DNA from: VFKI01 sp033762075
GTDB lineage: Bacteria; Pseudomonadota; Gammaproteobacteria; DSM-16500
Assembly (NCBI GenBank): GCA_033762075.1
Contig: JANRLY010000028.1
Location: forward strand, 1-32,922
Direction of reading: 5' to 3'
DNA length: 32,922 nt
This document shows, piece by piece, positions 8,405 through 17,118 of this stretch. The translations under genes were made by a program, and so were the position numbers. The notes under the pieces are model-generated. The model was not told where the DNA came from and ran no database searches. It saw only the letters and a program-made list of their open reading frames with translations. Within the stretch, counting starts at the first letter, position 1. Every line of letters starts with the position of its first letter.

Positions 8405-9160
8405 ATGAAAATTTTACTAAGCAACGACGATGGATTTCTAGCTCCAGGTTTAGCAGCACTTGCTAAAGCTTTAAGTGAAATTGCCGAGATCACGGTTGTC
8501 GCACCTGATCGCAATCGCAGCGGCGCCAGTAATTCACTCACACTCGATAATCCTTTACGCACGATGGTTGCAGCCAATCAATTCATTGGTGTGAACGGTA
8601 CTCCCACCGATTGTGTCCACTTAGCCGTAACAGGCTTATTAAAAGAAATGCCTGATATTGTTGTCTCAGGTATTAATGAAGGCTCTAATCTCAGCGACGA
8701 CGTTTTATATTCAGGCACAGTTGCTGCGGCGACAGAAGGGCGTTTTTTAGGGTTACCCGCAATTGCTGTTTCTTTAGCTGGGCCACGCTGCCAAAATTAT
8801 GCAACTGCAGCCACCGTCGCAAAAATGCTCGTCTTAAAATTGCAACGAGATCCCATTCCAAAAGATACCATTCTCAATGTGAATGTGCCTGATCTACCCT
8901 ATGCAGAACTACGCGGTTTTCAAGTCACACGTCTCGGCACACGCCATATTGCTGAACCTACCATTAAAACAGTCGATCCTCGCGGTAGAAAAATTTATTG
9001 GGTAGGCCAACCTGGACCAGAACAAGAAGCAGGTCCCGGCACCGACTTTTATGCAGTCAACATGGGTTATGTTTCGATTACACCGTTACATCTGGACTTA
9101 ACCCACTACAAAGTCTTCGATCAACTATCAGGCTGGGTGAATGCTCTAGCACAAGGATAG
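8405..9160 (+). CDS. surE: 5'/3'-nucleotidase SurE
   Basis: SurE is a metal-dependent nucleoside monophosphate phosphatase linked to stationary-phase survival. The metal ligands are all visible: SNDDG (D8, D9), R-N-R-S-G-A-S (S39) and SGINEGSN (N91), followed by LYSGTVAAATEG. The 251-aa length is usual. It is followed after 6 nt by the nlpD-like gene and then rpoS. The pcm gene that lies between surE and nlpD in many gammaproteobacteria is absent here. Confidence 0.96.
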   Translation: MKILLSNDDGFLAPGLAALAKALSEIAEITVVAPDRNRSGASNSLTLDNPLRTMVAANQFIGVNGTPTDCVHLAVTGLLKEMPDIVVSGINEGSNLSDDVLYSGTVAAATEGRFLGLPAIAVSLAGPRCQNYATAATVAKMLVLKLQRDPIPKDTILNVNVPDLPYAELRGFQVTRLGTRHIAEPTIKTVDPRGRKIYWVGQPGPEQEAGPGTDFYAVNMGYVSITPLHLDLTHYKVFDQLSGWVNALAQG

Positions 9161-9166
9161 CGTGCA

Positions 9167-9928
9167 ATGCAGAGATATAGCAGGCATCTTACAGTGATCA
9201 TCCTGAGTATTTTATTACTCAGTTGTAGCACGCCCAGATATCATCATGTCCCTGTAGTCAATGTGTCGACCATCGAGCCGATTCCAACCTCCGGCACCCA
9301 TCGCGTTAAGAATGGGGAAACCTTATATGCAATCGCATGGCGTTACGGCATGGATCATCGCACGCTGGCCACGATCAATCATTTACCGGTCCCTTGGCAT
9401 GTTAAAACAGGCCAAGTCATTCAATTACGCCGTCATACACATCAACTTGCTCTACGTAAAAAAACCATCGTTGCAAAACATACTCACCAATCCGTCATTG
9501 CGCCAACTAAACCTATTCTGTCCGCAGAAACGTCACCTGAGTCGTGCTCGTTTTTGAATAACATCAATGCGTGGCGCTGGCCGGCACATGGCTCAATCAA
9601 AGGAATTTATTCATCGTTCAACAAAGGTATCAATATCAGCGGTAAAGTCGGTGATCCTATATTTGCAACAGCACCTGGCCAAGTCGTTTATCAAGGCAGT
9701 GGTTTGCGTGGCTACGGAAATCTCATTATCATCAGACATAATGGTGCCTGGTTAAGTGCCTATGCCTGGAATCAAGACGTTTTAGTTAAACAAGGTCAGT
9801 GCGTCCACCGCGGTCAACGCATTGCCACGATGGGTCAAGGTATCGATCGCATAGCTATGTTACACTTTGAAATCCGCCGCAGTGGGCGCCCCGTGAATCC
9901 ACTGCATTATCTTTCAGTAAGGGGTTGA
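9167..9928 (+). CDS. nlpD: NlpD-like LysM/M23 lipoprotein
   Basis: This 253-aa envelope protein starts with a lipoprotein signal peptide and lipobox LLSC (Cys20). A LysM domain follows (H-R-V-K-N-G-E-T-L-Y-A-I-A, about residues 45-90). The C-terminal LytM/M23 domain (about 145-250) contains G-D-P-I-F-A-T-A-P-G-Q-V-V-Y, YGNLIIIRH and LHFEIRRSGRPVNPLHYL. The usual M23 zinc ligands (H-x(n)-D and H-x-H) are not intact: G-I-N-I replaces GxD, and HFEIR replaces HxH. This is as in NlpD, which does not cut peptidoglycan itself but activates amidase AmiC at the septum. Location directly before rpoS is the conserved one, and in E. coli the main rpoS promoter lies inside nlpD. Confidence 0.9.
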   Translation: MQRYSRHLTVIILSILLLSCSTPRYHHVPVVNVSTIEPIPTSGTHRVKNGETLYAIAWRYGMDHRTLATINHLPVPWHVKTGQVIQLRRHTHQLALRKKTIVAKHTHQSVIAPTKPILSAETSPESCSFLNNINAWRWPAHGSIKGIYSSFNKGINISGKVGDPIFATAPGQVVYQGSGLRGYGNLIIIRHNGAWLSAYAWNQDVLVKQGQCVHRGQRIATMGQGIDRIAMLHFEIRRSGRPVNPLHYLSVRG

Positions 9929-9930
9929 GA

Positions 9931-10953
9931 ATGGAGAAAAAAAGCAAACGGATTGCGAAAGTCAAACAGGCGGTCAAAGAAACCGAACCTTCAGCGGATG
10001 ATTTATTATCAATCGAAGATGATATCACCATAATAGAAGAAGTCATCGAAGAAAAATCCACTGCTGAAATCATTCCCACAGAAAAAAAAGCAACATCAGC
10101 GAAAGGCGCAAAAGATAAAGCCGCTGACCCCACCCGCATTTATTTAGGCGCGATTGGTTATTCTCCTCTTTTAACTGCAGAAGAAGAAATTAAATATACG
10201 CGTTTAGCACGCCAAGGCGACGCAAAAGCGCGAAAAAAAATGATTGAAAGTAATTTACGCTTGGTCGTCAAAATTGCGCGACGTTATTATAATCGCGGAC
10301 TTGAATTTTTAGATCTCATTGAAGAAGGCAATTTAGGTTTGTTGCGCGCCGTTGAAAAATTTGATCCTGAGCGCGGATTTCGTTTTTCAACATACGCCAC
10401 TTGGTGGATACGACAAAATATTGAGCGCGCGATCATGAATCAAACACGCACAGTGCGCTTACCTGTGCATGTCGTTCGCGAATTAAATACCTATCTCACT
10501 GCCGCACGCAAATTACTGAAAACACACGACCGCGAACCTACCACAAAAGAAATTGCGCATGAAGTTAAACGTTCTGTGGCAGATGTGAATGACACCTTGC
10601 GCCTAAATGAACGTACGACTTCGCTTGAAGCTATTGTGAATACAGAAACATCAACAGGCCGAAGTGCAACAGACAACCTCACCGACAAAAATCGCAGTGA
10701 CCCTGCTGATCTACTTGCTGATGAAGCAATGATTCAGCATCTCGAAGAATCTTTATATTTACTCAACGAAAAACAACGCGAAGTTTTATGTCGACGATTT
10801 GGTTTGGCAGGATTCGAACGTCAAACATTAGAAGAAGTTGGTGAAGCAATCGGTCTCACACGCGAACGTGTACGACAAGTTCAAATTGCAGGTCTACGCA
10901 TGTTGCGCGATATTATGAAAAAACGTGGGATTACAAGTTCAGAAACAGAATGA
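9931..10953 (+). CDS. rpoS: RNA polymerase sigma factor RpoS (sigma-38)
   Basis: RpoS is the general stress and stationary-phase sigma factor, 340 aa here. Sigma-70 regions appear in order: 1.2 (DPTRIYLGAIGYSPLLT, from about 67), 2 (NLRLVVKIARRYYNRG; FDPERGFRFSTYATWWIRQ), 3 (RLPVHVVRELN), and 4 with the helix-turn-helix near the C-terminus (LEEVGEAIGLTRERVRQVQ). The first 65 residues are a charged extension rich in Lys and Glu. ATG at 9931 is chosen because AAGGGG lies 6 nt upstream; a TTG at 9925 is in frame. In host-associated relatives RpoS controls the differentiated stage, but nothing here tests that. Confidence 0.97.
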   Translation: MEKKSKRIAKVKQAVKETEPSADDLLSIEDDITIIEEVIEEKSTAEIIPTEKKATSAKGAKDKAADPTRIYLGAIGYSPLLTAEEEIKYTRLARQGDAKARKKMIESNLRLVVKIARRYYNRGLEFLDLIEEGNLGLLRAVEKFDPERGFRFSTYATWWIRQNIERAIMNQTRTVRLPVHVVRELNTYLTAARKLLKTHDREPTTKEIAHEVKRSVADVNDTLRLNERTTSLEAIVNTETSTGRSATDNLTDKNRSDPADLLADEAMIQHLEESLYLLNEKQREVLCRRFGLAGFERQTLEEVGEAIGLTRERVRQVQIAGLRMLRDIMKKRGITSSETE

Positions 10954-10983
10954 TCAAGAGTGATTTAATGGAAGGAAATCACC

Positions 10984-13900
10984 ATGGAACCCTTCACGAT
11001 GGCACTTGTTTCAAGTGCGATATCAAAATATGGACCCGCTATACAGGGTGCGCTGATTGCAGCGTATGAAAGAGGTAATCGTTTTGCTGATTCATTTGCT
11101 AGAAAAGAAGATCAACAGAAAGTCAAAGCAGGCGTCACTGTCATGCATTGCCTTATGCAAAACGTGCAGTTACAACACTTATTACCCCCTAGCTTTGTAG
11201 GCCCCAATGGTATACCCGATGAAATCAATCAAACAGGCATTTTAGAAAGCGCTGCACATCTTGTCTCAAGTAAAAAATCTGTAGGTCCGTCAAGTTTATA
11301 CAATCCCCGCTGGTTTCCACACAGAAAGGATTATGATTCTCTTTACGTCAAACATTATCAAAATATGAAAGATGATCACATGCACCCTATTTATGAGTGC
11401 CATAAAAGATTAATGAGAATTATCTTTAACGAAAATGGTGACCCTAATACTTCTGTATCAGAAGAATCAAGAAGAACCTCTTATGTTTTTCTCAAAGCCA
11501 TTGACACATTAATTTATAAAATAGAAAAAGAAAACTTAAGTTTTTTTGAGGCGAGACTGATTGCAAGAGGTTTATTCGACAGCATGAATGAACTTTTATG
11601 CCAATTTGATCACGAAGAACATGGAAAAATCTTTGGCAATGGCAGTCAAGAATATTTACGCACCGGCGCAGATACCTCATTCAAAAGATATTTATCCATT
11701 GCTTTTTTTGGTACGGGCAGAGGATTAACAAACGGCAACTCGGCTTTAAACATTCTCTCAAATAGCGTAGAGTGCTTCGAAAAGCAATTTTCAAAAGTGA
11801 GCCTGCCTGAAATTACAAATGAAATATCAAGTAAAATGCTTTTTGGTACCGATGATTTTTTACTACTCGTTTGCGATAAATTTGGCGGCAAAATTCCTGA
11901 AAACCCAAGCCACAGCACCATGCATCAAATTGCTTTTCTAGAAGACAATAAAGAAGTTGAAAAAATATTTAAATTATTTATTAAACATTATAATAATGAA
12001 TTTACTGAAACAAACGAAACGCAATTAGCTGAGGAACTCAGCAGCCTCTCAAATACACCTCGCGCACAAGCGTTTATCAAACAACTCGTCGAAATACACA
12101 ATCTTTCTAAGGTGACCAAACAAATTCATCACATTCGCACCATTTCAACATTAATGGGTCGTTTGTCAGAGCGCAATCTCATTCCGCTATATCGAACCTT
12201 CTTTGAAACATTAGTCAAACAGCTTAAAACAAGCATGGATAAAATGAAGAGTTTGAATAATAATGCGGAGAAAAAAGAAGCGCTTCGTATTGAACGATTT
12301 AGAGAAACAAACGCCAAAATACAATTATTTTTAGAGATACATAAATTTGCTGAATATGTACTAACAGATCATATTCCGAGCTTAGAATCCCTGCAATACA
12401 CGCAAAGAAATCTCAATGAAATGGAAGAAAGCGTTGAGCAAATCAATTTAAGTATTGCCCAATTAGATTTAGATGAGAAAAAGCGCATAGAACTTTACGC
12501 GCTCATGCATGAACAATGTCTAGAGGCCACTCGACGCGTTACTGCGACAAAAAGCATCACCTCAGAAATGCTCATCAAAAAAGAATTAATCTCTCTCAGA
12601 AAGAATGCAAACACTGTTCACCAAATGGCAAATGAAGTCACGCAAACGCTCTCTGAACTTATCAATGTGCAGGCGCTCAACAATCCATTGAGCGTGTTAC
12701 TCAAATGCGTCGAAGATCGATTCTCAAGCATATATATCGATCACCTCATAGAAAGCGGTAGCTTAAAATTTGACAGGAAAGATCTCATTGCCACGATCGA
12801 TCCCACTAAAACAAAACTAAATACTAACTTGCCCAAACAATTTATTTCTCTCACAAAAATATTATGCCAAGCAAACCATGTATCACTGAATCAAGATGGC
12901 ATTACTGCCAAACAAGCAGCTAAATTATTAGGTGATCTCAACAATGAATTTGCAACCCTTCAGCAAATTTTACCCATCGCAATGCTGCCAGAAACAATTA
13001 CACGCATTGAAACGGTCGCGAGACACTTACAACACAATGCAACACAATTGAATGAAACATTGGCACAGGAAGAAAAAAATAATCCGCTAAAATTCACTGA
13101 AATTGAATACGAAGAAAAAGCAGAACAGCTTATTATTGAACCTCTACCGAACACACTATCTTTGGACACTTATATTCATCAAGTCGAAACAGATTCTCTC
13201 GACGTGATCGTCCATCATGAAAAACTTAAAGCACATCTTAAAAAGAATTGCTTTAATGAGGATTTAGTTGATTTAAAAATATTTAAACTACACGAAGCGT
13301 TTAACTTGTTCTCGAAGGAAATGCAAAACCCGGATGAAAAACAATTATTCCACGAATATATTACTTTTCTCATGGGTTTTAATAAGATCACTGATGACTA
13401 TAAGATGTGCAAAGAAGCGCTCGATGAATTAATCCTTGAATTTAATATTTTAAACAAAAAATATCACATTATCATGAATGATATTTTTCAAGAGGATGAA
13501 TATAAAGTCACAGAAAATGAAGCAGAAGCCCTAAGCAGAAAAATAACCTTCCTCTGCAACCAACTTGAGAATATCAGAAATAAGATCTCTCGTTTCCCAA
13601 AAAATACTAATGAGTTAATCAATTATCTTTTAATTAACACTGATGATGTCGTTCAAAAAGCACGCTACAAAAAAATACTTCTCGATAGGCTTCAGCAAGC
13701 CTCTTCTAAAATTTTCACGCCCTTTCCCTTTGAAATTATTCACCAAAATGTTTTTTTATCTGCTAAGATTACCAGCCAGCTCTCTACCATGCGAGCAAAC
13801 TGTAATGCAAAATCTGATCAAATGACGCAACTCAGATTACGCGCGGAAATAGAAGCTAAAGAACAGTGCGAGCGTCAAAGAAAGGAACAAGAAATGCTTT

Positions 13901-14568
13901 TAGCACAGTATGAAAATGAAAAAATAATTCTTTCAGAAGCAGAGGAAAATAGAAAACCATATAATACATTTATGCAATCTATCCAATCGCAAAGAGCAAA
14001 CTGGCGTATATTGCAGACAAAAAATTCATTTGTCACATGTGTTTATCAAGCAATCATGCAATCATTAAATGCACTCAGCGAAGAAATCGAAGAAAAAAAT
14101 GATTCTGATGCAGATGTTAAAAAAAGGATTTTAGAAAACTACCAGCAACTCATTACAAATTTTCTATATAATGTTTCTGAATATTGGTTTACTTTTTCCA
14201 GGGATTTTACTGAATTAAATGCAACCGCTCATCATGATCTTTTAAAACATATGCAAAGTATTTGTGTTTCACTGATTCGCGACATAGGCCCATTACCCGC
14301 TGTCCAACAAGCCTTAGAAACCTTGAACACAGAAATTGTTCGCCTCGAAAAGCAAGAACTGCCTTTAGAAAAAGAAGCGCAGTTCAGAAAAGAAAATGAA
14401 AAAACAGAAGCTGAAAATGAGGAGAAAGAAGCGGAAGAATTAGAAAGTTTTTTTGATGCCTTAGCCGAATCGTCAATTCTCAGCAGACTCGCTAGACTCA
14501 ATATTTACTCTCAAGCAAAGCCTGTGGAAGAAGAAAAGAAAGAGATCCAAGCAACTCTCCCCCTTTGA
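10984..14568 (+). CDS. Unknown 1194-aa coiled-coil protein
   Basis: I do not recognise this gene. A strong ribosome binding site (GGAAGGA) precedes the ATG. No signal peptide or clear transmembrane segment is seen. The N-terminal 150 residues are the least charged part. From about residue 330 onward the protein is nearly all predicted helix, with long Glu/Lys/Gln-rich coiled coils, for example around 440-520, 690-760 and 960-1010, and a very acidic run near 1140-1160. Codon use is more AT-rich than in rpoS just upstream. The last codons (encoding L-P-L) and the stop lie within the terminal inverted repeat of the MITE-like element, so the original C-terminus may have been lost. It could be a structural or translocated host-interaction protein; this is inference only. 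Confidence 0.8.
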   Translation: MEPFTMALVSSAISKYGPAIQGALIAAYERGNRFADSFARKEDQQKVKAGVTVMHCLMQNVQLQHLLPPSFVGPNGIPDEINQTGILESAAHLVSSKKSVGPSSLYNPRWFPHRKDYDSLYVKHYQNMKDDHMHPIYECHKRLMRIIFNENGDPNTSVSEESRRTSYVFLKAIDTLIYKIEKENLSFFEARLIARGLFDSMNELLCQFDHEEHGKIFGNGSQEYLRTGADTSFKRYLSIAFFGTGRGLTNGNSALNILSNSVECFEKQFSKVSLPEITNEISSKMLFGTDDFLLLVCDKFGGKIPENPSHSTMHQIAFLEDNKEVEKIFKLFIKHYNNEFTETNETQLAEELSSLSNTPRAQAFIKQLVEIHNLSKVTKQIHHIRTISTLMGRLSERNLIPLYRTFFETLVKQLKTSMDKMKSLNNNAEKKEALRIERFRETNAKIQLFLEIHKFAEYVLTDHIPSLESLQYTQRNLNEMEESVEQINLSIAQLDLDEKKRIELYALMHEQCLEATRRVTATKSITSEMLIKKELISLRKNANTVHQMANEVTQTLSELINVQALNNPLSVLLKCVEDRFSSIYIDHLIESGSLKFDRKDLIATIDPTKTKLNTNLPKQFISLTKILCQANHVSLNQDGITAKQAAKLLGDLNNEFATLQQILPIAMLPETITRIETVARHLQHNATQLNETLAQEEKNNPLKFTEIEYEEKAEQLIIEPLPNTLSLDTYIHQVETDSLDVIVHHEKLKAHLKKNCFNEDLVDLKIFKLHEAFNLFSKEMQNPDEKQLFHEYITFLMGFNKITDDYKMCKEALDELILEFNILNKKYHIIMNDIFQEDEYKVTENEAEALSRKITFLCNQLENIRNKISRFPKNTNELINYLLINTDDVVQKARYKKILLDRLQQASSKIFTPFPFEIIHQNVFLSAKITSQLSTMRANCNAKSDQMTQLRLRAEIEAKEQCERQRKEQEMLLAQYENEKIILSEAEENRKPYNTFMQSIQSQRANWRILQTKNSFVTCVYQAIMQSLNALSEEIEEKNDSDADVKKRILENYQQLITNFLYNVSEYWFTFSRDFTELNATAHHDLLKHMQSICVSLIRDIGPLPAVQQALETLNTEIVRLEKQELPLEKEAQFRKENEKTEAENEEKEAEELESFFDALAESSILSRLARLNIYSQAKPVEEEKKEIQATLPL

Positions 14569-14775
14569 AAAAGGCTTTGTTGCATAATTGTCATTCCCGC
14601 GAAGGCGGGAATCTATTTCAAATTTATAAAGTTTTTAATTAGGCATATTGAACGTAAATTGAGTATTTTTTAATTAGCTATTTTTGAACATAATGATGGA
14701 TTCCCGCCTACGCGGGAATGACAGGTGGGATTTTATGATTTATGCAACAAAGCCTTTGAAAAAAGAGGGAGATTA
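14555..14775. mobile_element. MITE-like element with nested terminal inverted repeats
   Basis: The outer arms are ctccccctttgaaaaaggct at the left and its inverted copy at the right, ending in agcctttgaaaaaagaggga. Inside these come tttgttgcataa and ttatgcaacaaa, then inner arms tcattcccgcgaaggcggga and tcccgcctacgcgggaatga. The 80-90 bp core is AT-rich and has no open reading frame, so the element is non-autonomous. A half copy lies at 123-165, and inner arms alone lie at 8263-8349. It overlaps the 3' end of the 1194-aa gene. Confidence 0.75.
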
Positions 14776-14782
14776 ATCTCTC
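14759..14782 (-). terminator. Possible terminator downstream of pfp
   Basis: Read on the minus strand, the palindrome gagattaatctc (14769-14780) is followed by CCTC and six T residues. It sits 5-28 bp after the pfp stop codon and shares its edge with the MITE-like element. The stem is short and not directly next to the T tract. Confidence 0.4.
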
Positions 14783-14786
14783 ACAA

Positions 14787-16049
14787 TCACACTTCAAACG
14801 CACTCTCCAATTTCTTTTCAACTGAAATCTTTTTCAGGCGAACATAATTGGGTAATCCATTTTTATATGGCGGATAATCTTCGCCTTGAATTAAAGGCGA
14901 TAAATAATCACGACACTTTTGCGTAATACCAAAACCATCTTCGGTAATGTATTCATGCGGCAAACCGACTTCCACATTCGCAACTTTTTCGAGCGGGGCC
15001 TCGCCAATTGACCAATGGTAAGGATGCGTCGACTCACGCACGATGATCGGCATGATGGCATTTTTATTCTCGAGCGCGAGCTCTACTGCTTTTTGACCTA
15101 GTGCATACGCTTGTTCGACATCTGTCTTTGACGCAATGTGACGCGCGGATCTTTGCAAATAATCTGACAAAGCCCAATGATATTTGTAACCTAACTGTTG
15201 TCGAATTAATTGCGCGACAATGGGTGCAACACCGCCTAACTGTGTATGGCCAAAAGCGTCTTTTAAGCCCACAGAGCTAACAAATTCCCCATTCTGATGT
15301 CGCAACCCCTCAGAGGCAACAATCGCACAGTAGCCATATTTTTTAACACACTGATCAACGCGTGCGAGAAACTTTTCAGAGACAAAAGGAATTTCAGGGA
15401 AAAGAATAATATGCGGAGCATCATGCTCTTGTTCAGCCGCTAACCCACCCGCTGCTGCAATCCAACCTGCATGTCGCCCCATTACTTCTAAAATAAAAAT
15501 TTTGGTTGAAGTCGCAGCCATCGAAGCAACATCCAATCCTGCCTCACGAATAGATGTCGCAACATATTTTGCGACAGAGCCAAATCCCGGTGAGTTATCA
15601 GTGAATGGCAAATCATTATCGACTGTTTTCGGAATCCCAATGCACACCATTGGATAACCGAGTAATTCACTCATCTGAGAAATTTTGTAGGCTGTATCTT
15701 GAGAATCACCACCACCATTGTAAAAAAAATAACGAATATTGTGCGCGGAAAAAACTTGAATCAATCTTTCGTAACTGGCTCGATCTTTTTCGAGTGTACC
15801 AAGCTTATGTCGACAGGAACCAAAAGCCCCAGCAGGGGTATAACGCAACAATTGAATATCGTCATCAGATTCATGAGTCGTATCAATTAAATCTTCCATT
15901 AACGCACCGACAATCCCATTGTGCGCAGCAAATAACCGTCCAATTTTATCTGAATGCAAGCGCGCTGTTTGGATAACCCCACAAGCCGTTGCATTAATGA
16001 CTGCTGTCACACCACCAGATTGCGCATAAAGTGCATTATATTGCGTCAT
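14787..16049 (-). CDS. pfp: Pyrophosphate-dependent 6-phosphofructokinase
   Basis: This 420-aa cytoplasmic enzyme interconverts fructose 6-phosphate plus PPi and fructose 1,6-bisphosphate plus Pi. The PFK fold is shown by AQSGGVTAVINA at the start, GGGDS (112-116), PKTVDNDLP (140-148) and EVMGRHAGW (188-196). Asp115, in place of the glycine of ATP-using enzymes, and Lys141 in PKTVDND are the known marks of PPi-dependent enzymes. The reaction is reversible, so this enzyme can serve both glycolysis and gluconeogenesis. It follows the universal stress protein gene on the same strand but is separated from it by a strong terminator. Confidence 0.92.
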   Translation of the reverse strand: MTQYNALYAQSGGVTAVINATACGVIQTARLHSDKIGRLFAAHNGIVGALMEDLIDTTHESDDDIQLLRYTPAGAFGSCRHKLGTLEKDRASYERLIQVFSAHNIRYFFYNGGGDSQDTAYKISQMSELLGYPMVCIGIPKTVDNDLPFTDNSPGFGSVAKYVATSIREAGLDVASMAATSTKIFILEVMGRHAGWIAAAGGLAAEQEHDAPHIILFPEIPFVSEKFLARVDQCVKKYGYCAIVASEGLRHQNGEFVSSVGLKDAFGHTQLGGVAPIVAQLIRQQLGYKYHWALSDYLQRSARHIASKTDVEQAYALGQKAVELALENKNAIMPIIVRESTHPYHWSIGEAPLEKVANVEVGLPHEYITEDGFGITQKCRDYLSPLIQGEDYPPYKNGLPNYVRLKKISVEKKLESAFEV

Positions 16050-16122
16050 TTTGCCTAAACCCTTCTTTTGTCGAAAACAGGCATCATACCGCGATCTGTG
16101 ATGAGATCAAGCCATCAAACAT

Positions 16123-16160
16123 AAAAAACCACACCGAAACCCTGACGGGCTTTGGTGTGG
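16123..16160 (-). terminator. Rho-independent terminator of the universal stress protein gene
   Basis: On the minus strand a 14-bp stem (ccacaccaaagccc with gggtttcggtgtgg, one mismatch, loop gtca) is followed by TTTTTT. It lies about 30 bp after the stop codon of the upstream gene and ends that transcript before pfp. Confidence 0.88.
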
Positions 16161-16191
16161 AACCGGATCATCAAAAGGGAGTGAGAAAGGG

Positions 16192-16632
16192 TTAAGCTGT
16201 TGTACTAATAAAACTTTGAATGCTTTTCACTGGTGTTTGTTGTGATGATTTCTTGAGTGGCAAGAAAGATTGATGTAAATCTTTAATACTAGCACCACCT
16301 GCTAAAATGAAGCTTGAACCTAACTGACTGGCAAGACGCAACACTTCCGAACGAATTCTGCCCGTAATCAGCCATTGATCTTTTTTAGCAACCCCTAAGG
16401 ATTGACCCATAGAAGTCAACACTTGAGTCGCTTCATCGTAGTAATGTTCAGCTAACATCACCATCGATGGGATATTAAAATAACATGCTGGCAAGCTAGG
16501 AATTACATGCACAAGCTGTAGTTGAACTGACATGCCTTGCTGTTTAGCCTGCTCAAAAGCATCGCGAATATGGTTAATTTCGTCTTGGTTAACGCCATTA
16601 GTAACGAGTAAGACATGTTTTGATTCTGCCAT
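16192..16632 (-). CDS. Universal stress protein family
   Basis: This 146-aa cytoplasmic UspA-fold protein contains KHVLLVTNG as strand 1, LQLVHVIPSLPACYFNIPS after the first helix, and a C-terminal S-S-F-I-L-A-G-G strand. The usual ATP-binding signature G-x2-G-x9-G-S/T is not clear, so it may belong to the non-nucleotide-binding branch. ATG at 16632 is preferred because GGGAG lies 8-9 nt upstream; an earlier ATG at 16695 would add 21 unlikely residues. The gene has a terminator downstream and a structured leader upstream, so it is probably transcribed alone. Confidence 0.82.
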   Translation of the reverse strand: MAESKHVLLVTNGVNQDEINHIRDAFEQAKQQGMSVQLQLVHVIPSLPACYFNIPSMVMLAEHYYDEATQVLTSMGQSLGVAKKDQWLITGRIRSEVLRLASQLGSSFILAGGASIKDLHQSFLPLKKSSQQTPVKSIQSFISTTA

Positions 16633-16884
16633 GACACATTTCTCCCTTTTCGATGAAAAAACCCCTCTCTCGTCAGTGCCACGCTGACTACGCATTGTTT
16701 CGCGGGGGGATGCTCATCATCTCACTAACGAACGATAATCGAAATTAGAGGAAACCAAGAGGAAATCCCCTAAACACCCGCAGGCTACTCAGGGTTACTA
16801 CCAAGAAAAAAGTGGGCAGACATGGTAACTATTTGATCATGTGTAGGAAATTTAAAGTAGAGATCCCCCCCCCTTAAAAGGGGA
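16633..16884. other. Leader region of the stress protein gene
   Basis: No gene is seen here. On the minus strand the leader contains gtcag...ctgac (around 16672-16688) inside a looser cccc...gggg pairing followed by TTTTTT, ending about 20 nt before the start codon. This could act as an attenuator or be chance. The left flank of the repeat array starts at 16865. Confidence 0.3.
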
Positions 16885-17082
16885 GAACACAGCATGCTTT
16901 CTCCTTTGAAAAAGGGAGAACACAGAATGCTTCCCCCTTTGAAAAAGGGAGAACACAGCATGCTTTCTCCTTTGAAAAAGGGAGAACACAGAATGCTTCC
17001 CCCTTTGAAAAAGGGAGAACACAGAATGCTTCCCCCTTTGAAAAAGGGAGAACACAGAATACTTCCCCCTTTGAAAAAGGGG
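16885..17082. repeat. Six tandem 33-bp repeats
   Basis: Six head-to-tail units of exactly 33 bp occupy 16885-16917, 16918-16950, 16951-16983, 16984-17016, 17017-17049 and 17050-17082. Two versions alternate (gcatgctttctcc and gaatgcttccccc). Each unit holds a small inverted repeat (ccctttgaaaaaggg). On the plus strand every unit carries AAAGGGAG 8 nt before an in-frame ATG, except the last, which has ATA. The open frame 16894-17088 would encode 11-residue repeats ML(S/P)PLKKGEH(R/S). The minus strand is open too. I treat it as a repeat, not as a confirmed gene. Confidence 0.9.
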
Positions 17083-17118
17083 GATTGAGGGGGATTTTTT
17101 AAAGAAAGAAAAATCGCA

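Noticed and set aside
9167..9928. Active M23 peptidoglycan endopeptidase
   Set aside because: The zinc-binding residues of the M23 family are not intact; the NlpD-like non-catalytic activator fits better.
16885..17082. CRISPR array
   Set aside because: Units are contiguous with no unique spacers and no cas genes are nearby.
16894..17088. Repeat-encoded 64-residue protein on the plus strand of the 33-bp array
   Set aside because: Both strands are open because the period is a multiple of three, so the frame alone is not evidence. Kept as a finding, not as a gene.
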